Of a DNA stretch of 64,000 nt, positions 41,910 to 49,892 are shown piece by piece; the stretch's first letter is position 1; every line of letters starts with the position of its first letter. The notes under the pieces were generated by a model. The model had not been told where the DNA came from and made no database searches. It saw nothing but the letters and a program-made list of their open reading frames with translations. The position numbers and the translations under genes are program-made. This stretch comes from Levilactobacillus brevis (GTDB lineage: Bacteria; Bacillota; Bacilli; Lactobacillales; Lactobacillaceae): NCBI GenBank assembly GCA_021383565.1, contig CP079699.1, forward strand, positions 2,170,001-2,234,000, in the 5' to 3' direction.

Positions 41910-42893
41910 ATGAAGGATATGAACGCGCACCGCCGTGACGAGCAGGCGCAGTGGCGGGCCCGTCAGCAGGTCGAGTTGGCCAAGTTAAAAGGGGCCCAGC
42001 GCCATTTGAGCTTAAACGTGGGCGCCTATCTGGCTATTTCGGTGATTGAATTTTACCTGGCCATCATTGGCCATTCGCAGACGTTGCGTGCGGATGCGTT
42101 TAACAATCTATCGGGGATTATCTCGTCGGTGTTACTGATGGTGGGTATCTACATTGCCCGCGACATTCACGACGATGATCTGATGGGCCAACCACTCCCG
42201 GAGGACCTGGAGAACAGTGGCCAGCGGCTCCAATTGACCCGGTTTCACTACGAGACCGTCTTCACGCTGATTACGGGAATTGTGATGATTGCGATTGCTG
42301 CTAGCGTCATTTACTCGGGGATTAAGAGCCTGATGCACACGGATACGCAGGAGGTTCCACAGCCGATTACGCTGGTGGGGGCCGCAATTGCCACGGTGAT
42401 TATGCTGGGGGTCTGGTGGCTGAATCGACGCGCTGGCCGGAAGCTCCAGAACGCCGCGTTGACGGCCGCCGCCCAGGATAGCCTGAGTGATGCCGTCACC
42501 AGTCTAGGCACCATGGTCGCGATCGGTGGGGCGCTACTCTTCAAGCTGAGTTGGTTGGACGGTGTGGCCAGTATTTTAGTCGGGATCTTCATCTTGACCG
42601 CGGGGATTAAGATCTTTCGCGAGAGCAGTCTCAACCTCGCCGATTACTTCGATCCCCAGGTCGAGGATGAATTCCGGCAGGCCGCCGAAGCCTTTCCAGC
42701 CGTTGAGCGGGTCCTGGAGTTAAAGGCCCACTACAACGGCAACGTGGTCACCCTTGAGCTGGTGATCGCTGTCGACCCCCACATGGAAGTCCAGGATAGC
42801 TACCGTCTGGGCGAAGAGATTGAGGCGACGATGCGGTTGAAATTTGGAATTGTGGACACCGATGTGGTGGCGGTGCCGGCAGTCAAATATTAG
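41910..42893 (+). CDS. Cation diffusion facilitator family transporter
   Basis: A 327-residue CDF protein with six membrane helices and a cytosolic C-terminal domain (about residues 245-327). Metal-site positions are visible as HSQTLRADAFNNLSG in helix 2 (a D-x-x-x-N pattern) and AAQDSLSDAVTSLG in helix 5 (a D-x-x-x-D pattern). The N-S pattern in helix 2 is more like Mn/Fe-type than classical Zn-type HD motifs. It exports a divalent cation in exchange for protons. ATG 41910 after GAGGGGG is preferred to the earlier ATG, which overlaps the ribosome site. Confidence 0.88.
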   Translation: MKDMNAHRRDEQAQWRARQQVELAKLKGAQRHLSLNVGAYLAISVIEFYLAIIGHSQTLRADAFNNLSGIISSVLLMVGIYIARDIHDDDLMGQPLPEDLENSGQRLQLTRFHYETVFTLITGIVMIAIAASVIYSGIKSLMHTDTQEVPQPITLVGAAIATVIMLGVWWLNRRAGRKLQNAALTAAAQDSLSDAVTSLGTMVAIGGALLFKLSWLDGVASILVGIFILTAGIKIFRESSLNLADYFDPQVEDEFRQAAEAFPAVERVLELKAHYNGNVVTLELVIAVDPHMEVQDSYRLGEEIEATMRLKFGIVDTDVVAVPAVKY

Positions 42894-42899
42894 GGATAA

Positions 42900-42934
42900 A
42901 AAAGCCATGTCGGCGGTTGTCGGCATGGCTTTTC
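42900..42934. terminator. Bidirectional terminator
   Basis: AAAGCCATG-T-CG / CG-G-CATGGCTTT stem with A-run before and T-run after, between convergent genes. Confidence 0.9.
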
Positions 42935-42947
42935 GTGTGGTTTGACA

Positions 42948-44039
42948 TTAGGCTGGCGTAATTGCCCCAGCAAAGAAGGGTTCCGTAACGGTCAGCGTCC
43001 GCGCACTGAGGTCCAATTCGGCGTTTAAGCCGTAAGGGAGCGCCGTGCGAGGGTAGGCGTGGCCAAAGTTAAGGTTGGCCATCAGCGGCGTGCCCCGGTC
43101 CGCAGTCACCGCCAGTAATGCCTGACAGTATTCGGTGTAGTAGCGTTCGTTCTGCGGTTTGCCCGTGATGATGGCGCGGACGTTGTCGAGGATCCCCGCG
43201 TGTTTGAGATTCTCGAGCATGATGCGGTAGGCGGTTGGGGTCGGTTGCTCCTCGCTGGTCTCGAGGAAGAGAATCTTATCGCGCCAGGTCGCCGATGCCG
43301 GCAAGAGGCCGTAGTCGCGGGCAATCACCGGTTCGTCGAGATACTGTGGATCGGTCAATAAGCTGTTGAGGCTGTCAAGACAGCCGCCAAGGAGCTTCCC
43401 GGTTATGCGACCGTTACCCCGCAAGACCTCGTAGCCTCGGGTTTCGGGATGGCTGACGCGCGGCGTATCCAAGGCGGCCGGCGAAAAGTCCGTCCGTTCC
43501 TCGTACCAGATGGGACTGCTGGTGATTGGTGTGCTAGCTGGATTTTGGAAGTAGTGGGTCAGCGTTTGGCGTGTGTAAGGAAGCAGGTCCGGTCCCAGTT
43601 CGGCCAAATCGTTTAACAGGTTGGGGCCATAATAGGTGGTGAGTCCCAATCGATAGAGCATCAGGTGGTTGACGGTGGTGTCGGAAAAGCCGGTGAAGAG
43701 TTTGGGATGGGCGTGAACGGCCGCGGTAAATGCCGGGTCGTCCAGTAAATAGGGCGTCAAGCGGTAGGTGTCGATGCCACCGATGGCACAGATGATGCCG
43801 TGGATGGTGGGGTCAGTGAAGGCCGTCTTCAGATCGGCGGCGCGCGCCTCGGGGTGAGCGTCTAAGTCGTCCAATCCCTTGAGTGCGTTGGGCATAGGAA
43901 CGGGCACTAGACCAAGGCTGCGGAGCCGTTGCTCGCCACGGGACAGTTCGTGAGCGGCAAAGGATTCGCCGAGGACGCCGCTGGACAGACTAACGAGCGC
44001 CACGTGATCGCCGGGTTTTAAAGCGGAAGGTTTCAGCAT
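42948..44039 (-). CDS. S66 family peptidase (LD-carboxypeptidase/MccF-like)
   Basis: A 363-residue S66 serine peptidase. The N-terminal motif is ALKPGDHVALVSLSSG, the nucleophile Ser is in LFTGFSDTTVNHLML, the Glu in KILFLETSEEQPTP and the His in LNFGHAYPRTALPYG. GGIDTYRL and GGCLDSLNSL are family blocks. The FLETSEE loop makes it closer to the MccF branch (microcin C self-immunity amidases) than to peptidoglycan-recycling LdcA. It is cytosolic, without signal peptide. ATG 44039 follows GAGGAGA. Whether it acts on peptidoglycan fragments or acyl-adenylate toxins cannot be told. Confidence 0.9.
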   Translation of the reverse strand: MLKPSALKPGDHVALVSLSSGVLGESFAAHELSRGEQRLRSLGLVPVPMPNALKGLDDLDAHPEARAADLKTAFTDPTIHGIICAIGGIDTYRLTPYLLDDPAFTAAVHAHPKLFTGFSDTTVNHLMLYRLGLTTYYGPNLLNDLAELGPDLLPYTRQTLTHYFQNPASTPITSSPIWYEERTDFSPAALDTPRVSHPETRGYEVLRGNGRITGKLLGGCLDSLNSLLTDPQYLDEPVIARDYGLLPASATWRDKILFLETSEEQPTPTAYRIMLENLKHAGILDNVRAIITGKPQNERYYTEYCQALLAVTADRGTPLMANLNFGHAYPRTALPYGLNAELDLSARTLTVTEPFFAGAITPA

Positions 44040-44177
44040 AGCCAAGTCTCCTCATCAGTTAGAATTATCGTTAGTCTACGCCTTTTGGACAGGTATGGCC
44101 ATGGTTACCCAAAGGTGCCTACTCCCCAAAACGACCAGAGTGCGGTAGACTGGGGAAAACGCAAGGGGGTCGGTCAC

Positions 44178-44564
44178 GTGAAGAAATCATATAACAATGG
44201 CGTGGAAGCCACGTTAGGAGTCATTAGTGGTAAATGGAAGCCGCAGATTCTTTGCCACCTGGGCAATCACCCTCAACGGACCTGCGATCTCCGGCAGGCG
44301 TTACCGGCTATCTCACAAAAGGTCTTAACGCAGCAGCTGCGAGAGCTGACGGCCGACGCCATCATCACGCGTCGGGTTTACGGCGACCGGGCCCCGTTCA
44401 AAGTGGTCTATGAACTCACGGAGCTGGACCGTTCCTTGGGGCAGATTCTGGTTCAGATGTCGTTGTGGGGTGAGCAGCGCGCCAGCCAACTGCCGGACAT
44501 GGAGATTCAACACGACCATGCGGGGTTTACCCATATTTTAGAACGCCAAGGGAGGGTACTTTAA
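44178..44564 (+). CDS. HxlR family transcriptional regulator
   Basis: A 128-residue HxlR-type winged helix. GVEATLGVISGKWKPQILCHLGN is the N-terminal signature, with the conserved Cys in the HxlR position (QILCHL); LPAISQKVLTQQLRELTADAIITRRVYGD is the recognition helix and wing. The start is GTG after AAGGGGG. Such regulators respond to aldehydes, quinones or disulfide stress; B. subtilis HxlR, YodB and CatR are the models. The Old Yellow Enzyme gene 360 bp downstream is the probable target. Confidence 0.87.
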   Translation: MKKSYNNGVEATLGVISGKWKPQILCHLGNHPQRTCDLRQALPAISQKVLTQQLRELTADAIITRRVYGDRAPFKVVYELTELDRSLGQILVQMSLWGEQRASQLPDMEIQHDHAGFTHILERQGRVL

Positions 44565-44580
44565 AGTGCCTTCTTTTTTT
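44550..44580 (+). terminator. Terminator overlapping the hxlR-like stop codon
   Basis: AGGGTACTTT / AAAGTGCCTT pairs completely (with G-T pairs), followed by TTTTTTT. The stem starts inside the last codons of the regulator. Confidence 0.7.
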
Positions 44581-44625
44581 ATTCAGCGGATGCCAGTATG
44601 CTAAGAGCTATTGAGGAGGTGGCCT

Positions 44626-44934
44626 ATGACGCCCACAATCCGAGGATTACACGCCACGCAGGCGGTGGTGACCCAGCCGATTCAGTGGGAGCTCCTGTTA
44701 CTACTGGCACAACAGCCCCAGACGTCACGACACTTGGTACGCCAGTTCACCCTAAGCCGGTACGGTCGGTGTTGGTGGGGACTCTGGCAGCTGCACCGCC
44801 ATCAACTTGTGATGTTTCATGTGAAACAAGGCCGTTGGACGTTAACCGCCGCGGGGGAGACACTTCGGCCAATCTTAATGGCCATTCAAACCTGTTCAAC
44901 TCATCAGAAAGGTGGAAATACAAATGACTTATAA
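44626..44934 (+). CDS. Small winged-helix protein of unknown function
   Basis: A 102-residue basic protein predicted to be a compact winged helix: QWELLLLLAQQPQTSRHLVRQFTLSRYG resembles HTH helices and GRWTLTAAGETLRPILM the end of PadR/HxlR-like domains. A good ribosome site (GAGGAGGTGG) precedes the ATG, and the stop overlaps the start of the oxidoreductase by 11 bp, so the two are probably translationally coupled. A parS-like sequence is embedded in the codons for MFHVKQ. The family is not recognised. Confidence 0.65.
   Translation: MTPTIRGLHATQAVVTQPIQWELLLLLAQQPQTSRHLVRQFTLSRYGRCWWGLWQLHRHQLVMFHVKQGRWTLTAAGETLRPILMAIQTCSTHQKGGNTNDL
44813..44828. other. parS-like site inside a gene (one mismatch)
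   Basis: TGTTTCATGTGAAACA, the same variant as at 15794, embedded in coding sequence. Confidence 0.6.
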
Positions 44935-46111
44935 TTTTATGGCACCATATACGTTTGCAAACGGCCTGACCCTGAAAAATCGGGTGGTCATGTCACCGAC
45001 AACTACGATGTCTAGCTTTTACGACGGTCACGTGACCAACGATGAGATCGCCTTTTACGGCGCCCGTTCCGGAGGCCTGGGCCTGATTATTGGTGAGGTC
45101 GCCAACGTGATTGCCAGTGGTAAGGGCTTCGAAGGAGAACTTTCAATCGCAAACGACAGCGATATCGCCGGCCTTAGTGAGTTGGCGCATGCCATGAAGC
45201 GCAACGGGACCAAGGCTATTCTGCAAATTTTTCATGCCGGTCGAAAGTCTAACGATCACATTTTGCGGGGGATGCAACCAGTCAGTGCCAGTGCAGTTAA
45301 GGCCGCTTATCCGGCTGACTCGCAAACGCCACGGGCGTTAACGCCCGCCGAAATCGACGAAATCATCACGGCCTTTGGCGCGGCCACACGTCGGGCGATT
45401 GTGGCCGGCTTCGATGGGGTTGAACTCCACGGGGCCAATACCTACCTGTTGCAGCAGTTCTTCTCTCCCAATTCGAATCGCCGGCAGGACCAGTGGGGTG
45501 GCGACCGTGACGCGCGGATGGCCTTTGCGCGCGCGGTGATTGCCAGTGCGCATGCGGCCATCGACCGCTATGCCACGCGCCCATTTCTGCTGGGATACCG
45601 CACTTCACCGGAAGAGATCGAGACACCGGGGATTCGACTCGCGGATACCCTGGCCTTCGTGGATATGTTGGGGGATTCCGTGGTGGATTACGTGCATACG
45701 TCGATGGGGTCAGCGCAGCGAACCTCGTTAAACGATAAGCAAGACCACGAGCCTATCATGAATAAGCTGGTTGCCCAGCTGGCCGGACGTAAGCCGCTGA
45801 TCGGAGTGGGGTCGGTGGAGACCCCGGCCGACGCGGACGCCGTGCTGGCGATGGGCGCCGACCTGGTCGCCATGGGTCGTGAAATGATTCGCGAACCTCA
45901 GTGGCTGGAGAAGGTGGCCGACGGGGATGAGGCCAGCATTCGCTACCAACTTTCACCGTCTGAAATGGACGAATTGAAGATCCCTCGTGCCATGCAGGAC
46001 TACTTACGCGGCGCTTTCTACTCGGTCATGCATTTCACCACCGATCCTGCGGTAGCGGCCGATTATCAGAACCAAGCGGCACCGATGGAAGGATTCGAGA
46101 AGAAGATGTAG
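44924..46111 (+). CDS. Old Yellow Enzyme family NADH:flavin oxidoreductase
   Basis: A 395-residue FMN-dependent TIM-barrel ene-reductase. FMN and substrate residues are recognisable: LKNRVVMSPTTTM, LQIFHAGRKS, VELHGANTYLLQQFFSPNSNRRQDQWGG (H-x-x-N substrate pair and the R-x-D-x-W-G-G block) and VAMGREMIREP. It reduces activated C=C bonds of enals, enones or quinones. ATG 44924 follows AAAGGTGG. It is coupled to the small winged-helix gene and lies downstream of an HxlR regulator, fitting an electrophile-response module. Confidence 0.92.
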   Translation: MTYNFMAPYTFANGLTLKNRVVMSPTTTMSSFYDGHVTNDEIAFYGARSGGLGLIIGEVANVIASGKGFEGELSIANDSDIAGLSELAHAMKRNGTKAILQIFHAGRKSNDHILRGMQPVSASAVKAAYPADSQTPRALTPAEIDEIITAFGAATRRAIVAGFDGVELHGANTYLLQQFFSPNSNRRQDQWGGDRDARMAFARAVIASAHAAIDRYATRPFLLGYRTSPEEIETPGIRLADTLAFVDMLGDSVVDYVHTSMGSAQRTSLNDKQDHEPIMNKLVAQLAGRKPLIGVGSVETPADADAVLAMGADLVAMGREMIREPQWLEKVADGDEASIRYQLSPSEMDELKIPRAMQDYLRGAFYSVMHFTTDPAVAADYQNQAAPMEGFEKKM

Positions 46112-46195
46112 GGGGGCTTCTTTCGATGAATTTGCGGAAACGAGAGTGGGCCCAGGTCGGTGAGCTGGCGCCGTTTTGGCTAACTGAATTTAAAA

Positions 46196-46235
46196 CAAAG
46201 GCGTTTGGACAAGACTGTCCAAACGCCTTTTGTGC
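46196..46235 (+). terminator. Strong terminator
   Basis: 16-bp stem CAAAGGCGTTTGGACA / TGTCCAAACGCCTTTTG with a 4-nt loop. Confidence 0.92.
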
Positions 46236-46249
46236 ACCAACCTGAAGGT

Positions 46250-46365
46250 TAAAAGTTCGCAAACATACGCCAGTCTCCGACTGACAATGCCTAATCGCCA
46301 TTAAACGAGTTAGTGCCCACCACCTGTGGCTGCCAGAGATTCCGGCGCTGTGGTGACCTGGACTT
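46250..46365 (+). repeat. Partial dispersed repeat overlapping a gene end
   Basis: ACGCCAGTCTCCGACTG and CCACCTGTGGCTGCCAG, AGATTCCGGCGCTGTGGTGA match the outer end of the full repeat, with the interior deleted. It runs into the 3' end of the next gene and encodes its last dozen residues. Confidence 0.7.
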
Positions 46366-47020
46366 GCCCCGATCCACTGCGAATCGTCAAGGGCGCGTCA
46401 CCGGGTTGCGTGTAGCTTTGGTGACTGCTGGCCCGTTTGGCGCCGTTGAGCTGGAGTTGCCCAGTCTTAACGCTGACCTTGAGGCCGTCGCTGGTCAATC
46501 GGCGAAAGTCAGTGCGGCCATTCTTCTTGGTCAATTGTCCGCCGTGCAGGAGGGTTAGATCAGTTGCGGTCGTGGTGCCGTTGCTGTGATTGACGTCGAG
46601 AGTGCCCACCGTCAGTCGATTGAGCACCAGGGTGCCATTTAATTGGGTGATGGCGAGCTGCTGCAGATTTTTGGGGACAGTCAGGGTGATGACGGGGGTT
46701 TTACCGATTTCAAATTGGTGGTGGTTGGCGTGGGCTTCGGTGAGACTGAAATGACGATTGCTGTTATTAATTTTAAATTGGTTATTAATAATATTATCCA
46801 TTGATAACTGATAACGACTTCCGGGCTGAATCACTAAGCGGGCAGTCCTTAACGTCAAGCGGACGGTGTGTGGGGCGGTCGGCACGGTCACGGTCTGGTG
46901 AGTAAGGCGGTTGAGTTGTCCTGTGTTGACGTTTAGGCGGCGCTGACTGGTGATGATCCACAGTGTCAGCAGGCCAAGCAGAATGAGCAAGATGATAAGG
47001 GACCAGACGATTTTTTTCAT
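46310..47020 (-). CDS. DUF4097-like membrane-anchored beta-helix protein
   Basis: A 236-residue protein with one N-terminal membrane helix (residues 4-24, IVWSLIILLILLGLLTLWII), then a beta-strand-rich domain typical of DUF4097 putative adhesins (LRLVIQPGS-like strands, LQQLAITQLNGTLVLNRLTVGTLDVNHSNGT). The domain is extracytoplasmic by the positive-inside rule. The last residues (APESLAATGGGH) are encoded by a repeat fragment, so the native C-terminus may have been replaced. It has an operator matching that of the TetR gene upstream, which probably represses it. Confidence 0.85.
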   Translation of the reverse strand: MKKIVWSLIILLILLGLLTLWIITSQRRLNVNTGQLNRLTHQTVTVPTAPHTVRLTLRTARLVIQPGSRYQLSMDNIINNQFKINNSNRHFSLTEAHANHHQFEIGKTPVITLTVPKNLQQLAITQLNGTLVLNRLTVGTLDVNHSNGTTTATDLTLLHGGQLTKKNGRTDFRRLTSDGLKVSVKTGQLQLNGAKRASSHQSYTQPGDAPLTIRSGSGQVQVTTAPESLAATGGGH

Positions 47021-47042
47021 GGGAAAGACTCCTTTTTTGTTT

Positions 47043-47069
47043 TGAATGAATATAGTTTATATTCATTCA
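47043..47069. promoter_or_regulatory. TetR operator upstream of the DUF4097 gene
   Basis: A 27-bp near-perfect palindrome with arms TGAATGAATATA / TATATTCATTCA, 23 bp before the gene start. The same outer arms and length occur before the tetR gene. Confidence 0.8.
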
Positions 47070-47097
47070 TTTTGTGGCAAAAAAATAACCCAAACGG

Positions 47098-47664
47098 CTA
47101 TTTTAAAATAACGTATAAGATACCGGTGATGAGGTCGTTGAGTAATTGGTAGTAGCTGGCAGTTTGGATTTCACTTTGATGGAAATCAACGACAGTTAAG
47201 GCATTGAAGAGGCTGATGATCCGGTCCTTCTCCATGCCATCCTTGAGTAGGCCGCGCTGGTGCCACCGGTCGATTAGCTTCATCAGGGTCGCGTAGACCA
47301 GGCTATCTTCCACGGCAGTCTGATTGGTGGCTGCAATCTGGGCGTTGAGCTTAGGATTGTTGAACCATTCCTGAAGAATTTGATTGTCGGCGGAACGGGT
47401 GAAGATCTCGTGAATAACGGTCTTGACCAGCTCAATCGGCGCCATGTCGAGGTCGATGGCGGCGAGAATCTCGCCCTTGGTGCGTTCGTTTTCTGCGTTA
47501 TAGACCTGGATGAAGATGGCTGTCTTGGACGGGTAAAAGTTGTAAAAAGTTCCCACGGCGACATCCGCGCGCGCCGCAATCTCAGCGATACTGGTATGCT
47601 TGAAGCCTTGTGTCAAGAACAGGTCGTGTGCGGCCGTGAAGAGTCGGGTTTGTTTTTCTTCCAA
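47098..47664 (-). CDS. TetR/AcrR family regulator
   Basis: A 188-residue TetR-type repressor. The helix-turn-helix is at about residues 22-46 (HTSIAEIAARADVAVGTFYNFYPSKTAIF), followed by an all-helical ligand domain. It starts at TTG 7 bp after AAAGGAGC. Twin 27-bp palindromes lie before this gene and before the downstream DUF4097 gene, so it should repress both. The inducer is unknown. The MFS exporter upstream on the same strand may also be read into it. Confidence 0.88.
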   Translation of the reverse strand: MEEKQTRLFTAAHDLFLTQGFKHTSIAEIAARADVAVGTFYNFYPSKTAIFIQVYNAENERTKGEILAAIDLDMAPIELVKTVIHEIFTRSADNQILQEWFNNPKLNAQIAATNQTAVEDSLVYATLMKLIDRWHQRGLLKDGMEKDRIISLFNALTVVDFHQSEIQTASYYQLLNDLITGILYVILK

Positions 47665-47689
47665 GGGAAGCGCTCCTTTCGAGAATTCA

Positions 47690-47716
47690 TGAATGAATAT
47701 TATATTAGTTCATTCA
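47690..47716. promoter_or_regulatory. TetR autoregulatory operator
   Basis: 27 bp with arms TGAATGAA / TTCATTCA, the same length and outer sequence as the site at 47043. Confidence 0.78.
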
Positions 47717-47770
47717 TTTTGTCAACCCCAAAAACTGACCAATCCTGAAATAGGACGTGGTCAGTTCAAG

Positions 47771-49054
47771 TTAGGCGTCGCGTTCAGCTATTTTTTCGGT
47801 GGGGTCTGGTGCCGAGACATTTTGCTGTAGCGTGAGGTCATAGCGCCGGGCGCTTGGCAGGAGCCACATGACCAGGCCACAGACGAGACTACCGATCCCG
47901 CCGATGACAAAGAGCTTTTCCACGCCGATAGCATCAGCCAGTGGGCCGGCAAAGATGAGGCCCACGGGTCCGGTAATGCTCATCATCGAATTGAGCACAC
48001 CAAGAATCCGGCCCAGCTGTTCGGGCGGAAAACTCTGCTGAATCATGGCCATTAGCAGCGTGCTATAGAATGGCGTAGCAATGCCAGCCAAGGTGTTGAG
48101 GGCCACGAACCAGATGAAGCCGGTCTGGTTGCCGGGAAGAAAGCCGCTGGCCCCAAACGTAACGCCCATCGCTAACATCGCCCAGAGAATCGGGGACATA
48201 CGGTCTTTCCAATTACCGAAGACGCCGATAATGGTTCCGCCCAGGAGCATCCCCACCGAGTAGACCACTTCGATTAGACCAGCTTGGCCCACGCTACCGT
48301 GGAAGTAGCCCATGGTCATCAGTGGATACAAGCTTGCGGCGGGCATGAACAGTAGGGTAAAGGCCGCGCCGGTCAGCGTAATGGCCCATAAGCCCCGCGT
48401 ATGGCGGAGTTTTGTGAGGCCAAATTTGGCATCGCTGAAAACGTGAACGGGTTCGTCGATGACGGGGTGCTCGGGAATCCGGACTAGGAGTAAGAGGCTA
48501 ACGCCAATAATGGCGCCTAGAACATCCAACAGAATCAGAAAGTTCAGGGGAATCAGAGCGAAGAGAAAGGCTCCTAACGCGGGTGCGATAATCATGTTGG
48601 CGGATTGCACCATTCCCAGCTGGCCGTTGATCTTAGTCAACTGCTCGGTTGGCACCATGGTAGGAATGATCGACTGGATGGTAGGCATCTGGAAGGTTTG
48701 CGCAATGGAACGGACTAATAGCGAAATGAAGATCAGCCAGAGCGGAAACGTGTTCTGCAGGGTTCCCGCGATGGAGAGGATAATTGCGACGGCCGCCGCT
48801 ACAACGTCGGGGACGATGAGCAGTAGCTTCTTATTGAGACGATCGACAAATGGACCGACGAAAGGACTCAGCAGAACCATCGGCAACATGCCCAGTAACG
48901 TTGCCAGGCTTAGAACGGTCGCCGATCCAGTCTGTTTAGTCAGGTACCAGATAATCGCGTATTGGACGACCATACTGGTAATTCCCGACAGAAATTGACT
49001 GGTTAAAAATAAATAAATGTTACGCCGCCAGTGCGGCAGTTGGGTCGTTTCCAC
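47771..49054 (-). CDS. MFS transporter, MefA/macrolide-efflux-like
   Basis: A 427-residue 12-helix major facilitator of the MFS_3 (enterobactin exporter/MefA-like) group. Features include LFLTSQFLSGITSMVVQYAIIWYLTKQTG in helix 1, LLSPFVGPFVDRLNKKLLL (motif A), SIIPTMVPTEQLTKINGQLGMVQ before helix 6 and GIATPFYSTLLMAMIQQSFPPEQLGRILGV later. It probably exports a drug-like compound. GTG after AAGGGGGT is the likely start; the longest frame begins earlier without a ribosome site. A TetR gene lies 107 bp downstream. Confidence 0.9.
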   Translation of the reverse strand: METTQLPHWRRNIYLFLTSQFLSGITSMVVQYAIIWYLTKQTGSATVLSLATLLGMLPMVLLSPFVGPFVDRLNKKLLLIVPDVVAAAVAIILSIAGTLQNTFPLWLIFISLLVRSIAQTFQMPTIQSIIPTMVPTEQLTKINGQLGMVQSANMIIAPALGAFLFALIPLNFLILLDVLGAIIGVSLLLLVRIPEHPVIDEPVHVFSDAKFGLTKLRHTRGLWAITLTGAAFTLLFMPAASLYPLMTMGYFHGSVGQAGLIEVVYSVGMLLGGTIIGVFGNWKDRMSPILWAMLAMGVTFGASGFLPGNQTGFIWFVALNTLAGIATPFYSTLLMAMIQQSFPPEQLGRILGVLNSMMSITGPVGLIFAGPLADAIGVEKLFVIGGIGSLVCGLVMWLLPSARRYDLTLQQNVSAPDPTEKIAERDA

Positions 49055-49248
49055 AACCAGACCCCCTTTAAAAGTAGAATCGGCAAGGCTGAGTGGCGAT
49101 TTAGTTCGTAGCCAAAAGGCCCCCACGGGTTATCCATGGGTGCTCAACCTTTAGCGGTATAATAATTGCACAGGGGTTTTAGATTAGCATATTACTTAAG
49201 TCGTGGCAAGTGAGATGACCCGCCACGTTCAAGGACTTTGTGGCAAAT

Positions 49249-49279
49249 AAAAAGAATTGCGACAGTGGTCGCAATTCTG
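49249..49279 (-). terminator. Terminator of the second merR gene
   Basis: AGAATTGCGAC / GTCGCAATTCT with a 4-nt loop, then TTTTTATTT on the minus strand. Confidence 0.9.
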
Positions 49280-49307
49280 GGAGAATTTAACGTCGTTAGC
49301 GCCACGC

Positions 49308-49727
49308 TCAGTGGTTGACAGCCGGTTTGCGTTGCAGATCCGACGGAATAAAACTGTCGGGTTCGTGGTTTTCCATCAATTCGGCGTAGTGCGCGACCTT
49401 GAAATTGATGGTGGCCAGATGTTGTTGGAGATCTTTAATCTCTTGTAAGGTTTGGGCCTGCTGGGCTTTCATCATTTCGTAGCGCTCCGGCACCGTTTCA
49501 TCGCCGTCTTGGGCCAGCGCCAAGTAGTGCTTGATTCGTTCGATCGACATGCCGGTGGCGCGTAAGCACACGATAATGTTCAACCACTCAAGGTCGCTAT
49601 CCTCAAAGACCCGGTTATTATTCTCATCGCGCTGGACAAACGGTAACATCCCGTGTTCGTGGTAATAACGGATGCTGTAGGTGGAAATCCCCATTTTCTC
49701 AGCGACTTCATGAATGGTATATGACAT
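49308..49727 (-). CDS. MerR family regulator (AdhR/NmlR-like)
   Basis: A 139-residue MerR regulator. MSYTIHEVAEKMGISTYSIRYYHEHGMLP is the helix-turn-helix, LNIIVCLRATGMSIERIKHYLALAQDG the wing and first coiled-coil part. The single cysteine (IIVCLRATGMS) is at about residue 54, the position of the conserved Cys in NmlR/AdhR, so this one, unlike the regulator at 10333, could sense thiol-reactive aldehydes. Its own promoter carries a CTTCGA-N5-TCGAAG palindrome. No adjacent target enzyme is apparent. Confidence 0.88.
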   Translation of the reverse strand: MSYTIHEVAEKMGISTYSIRYYHEHGMLPFVQRDENNNRVFEDSDLEWLNIIVCLRATGMSIERIKHYLALAQDGDETVPERYEMMKAQQAQTLQEIKDLQQHLATINFKVAHYAELMENHEPDSFIPSDLQRKPAVNH

Positions 49728-49754
49728 TGAAATTTTCCTCCTCGCGGAACTGAC

Positions 49755-49812
49755 CTTCGACTAACTCGAAGTGATTGCTCATTATCATACGGGAAAGCGA
49801 CGGAAACCGCAA
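49755..49812 (-). promoter_or_regulatory. Promoter and palindrome of the second merR gene
   Basis: TTGCGG-17 bp-TATGAT on the minus strand, followed by CTTCGA-N5-TCGAAG near the transcription start. The spacer is normal and the palindrome is downstream, which suggests repression rather than MerR-style activation. Confidence 0.6.
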
Positions 49813-49892
49813 GCATTTAGGCTTCGGGCGTGGTGGTGTGGTAGTTGCGGCCAACAATCAATCAAGCAACGAGTTGTCAGCTATTTAAACCA

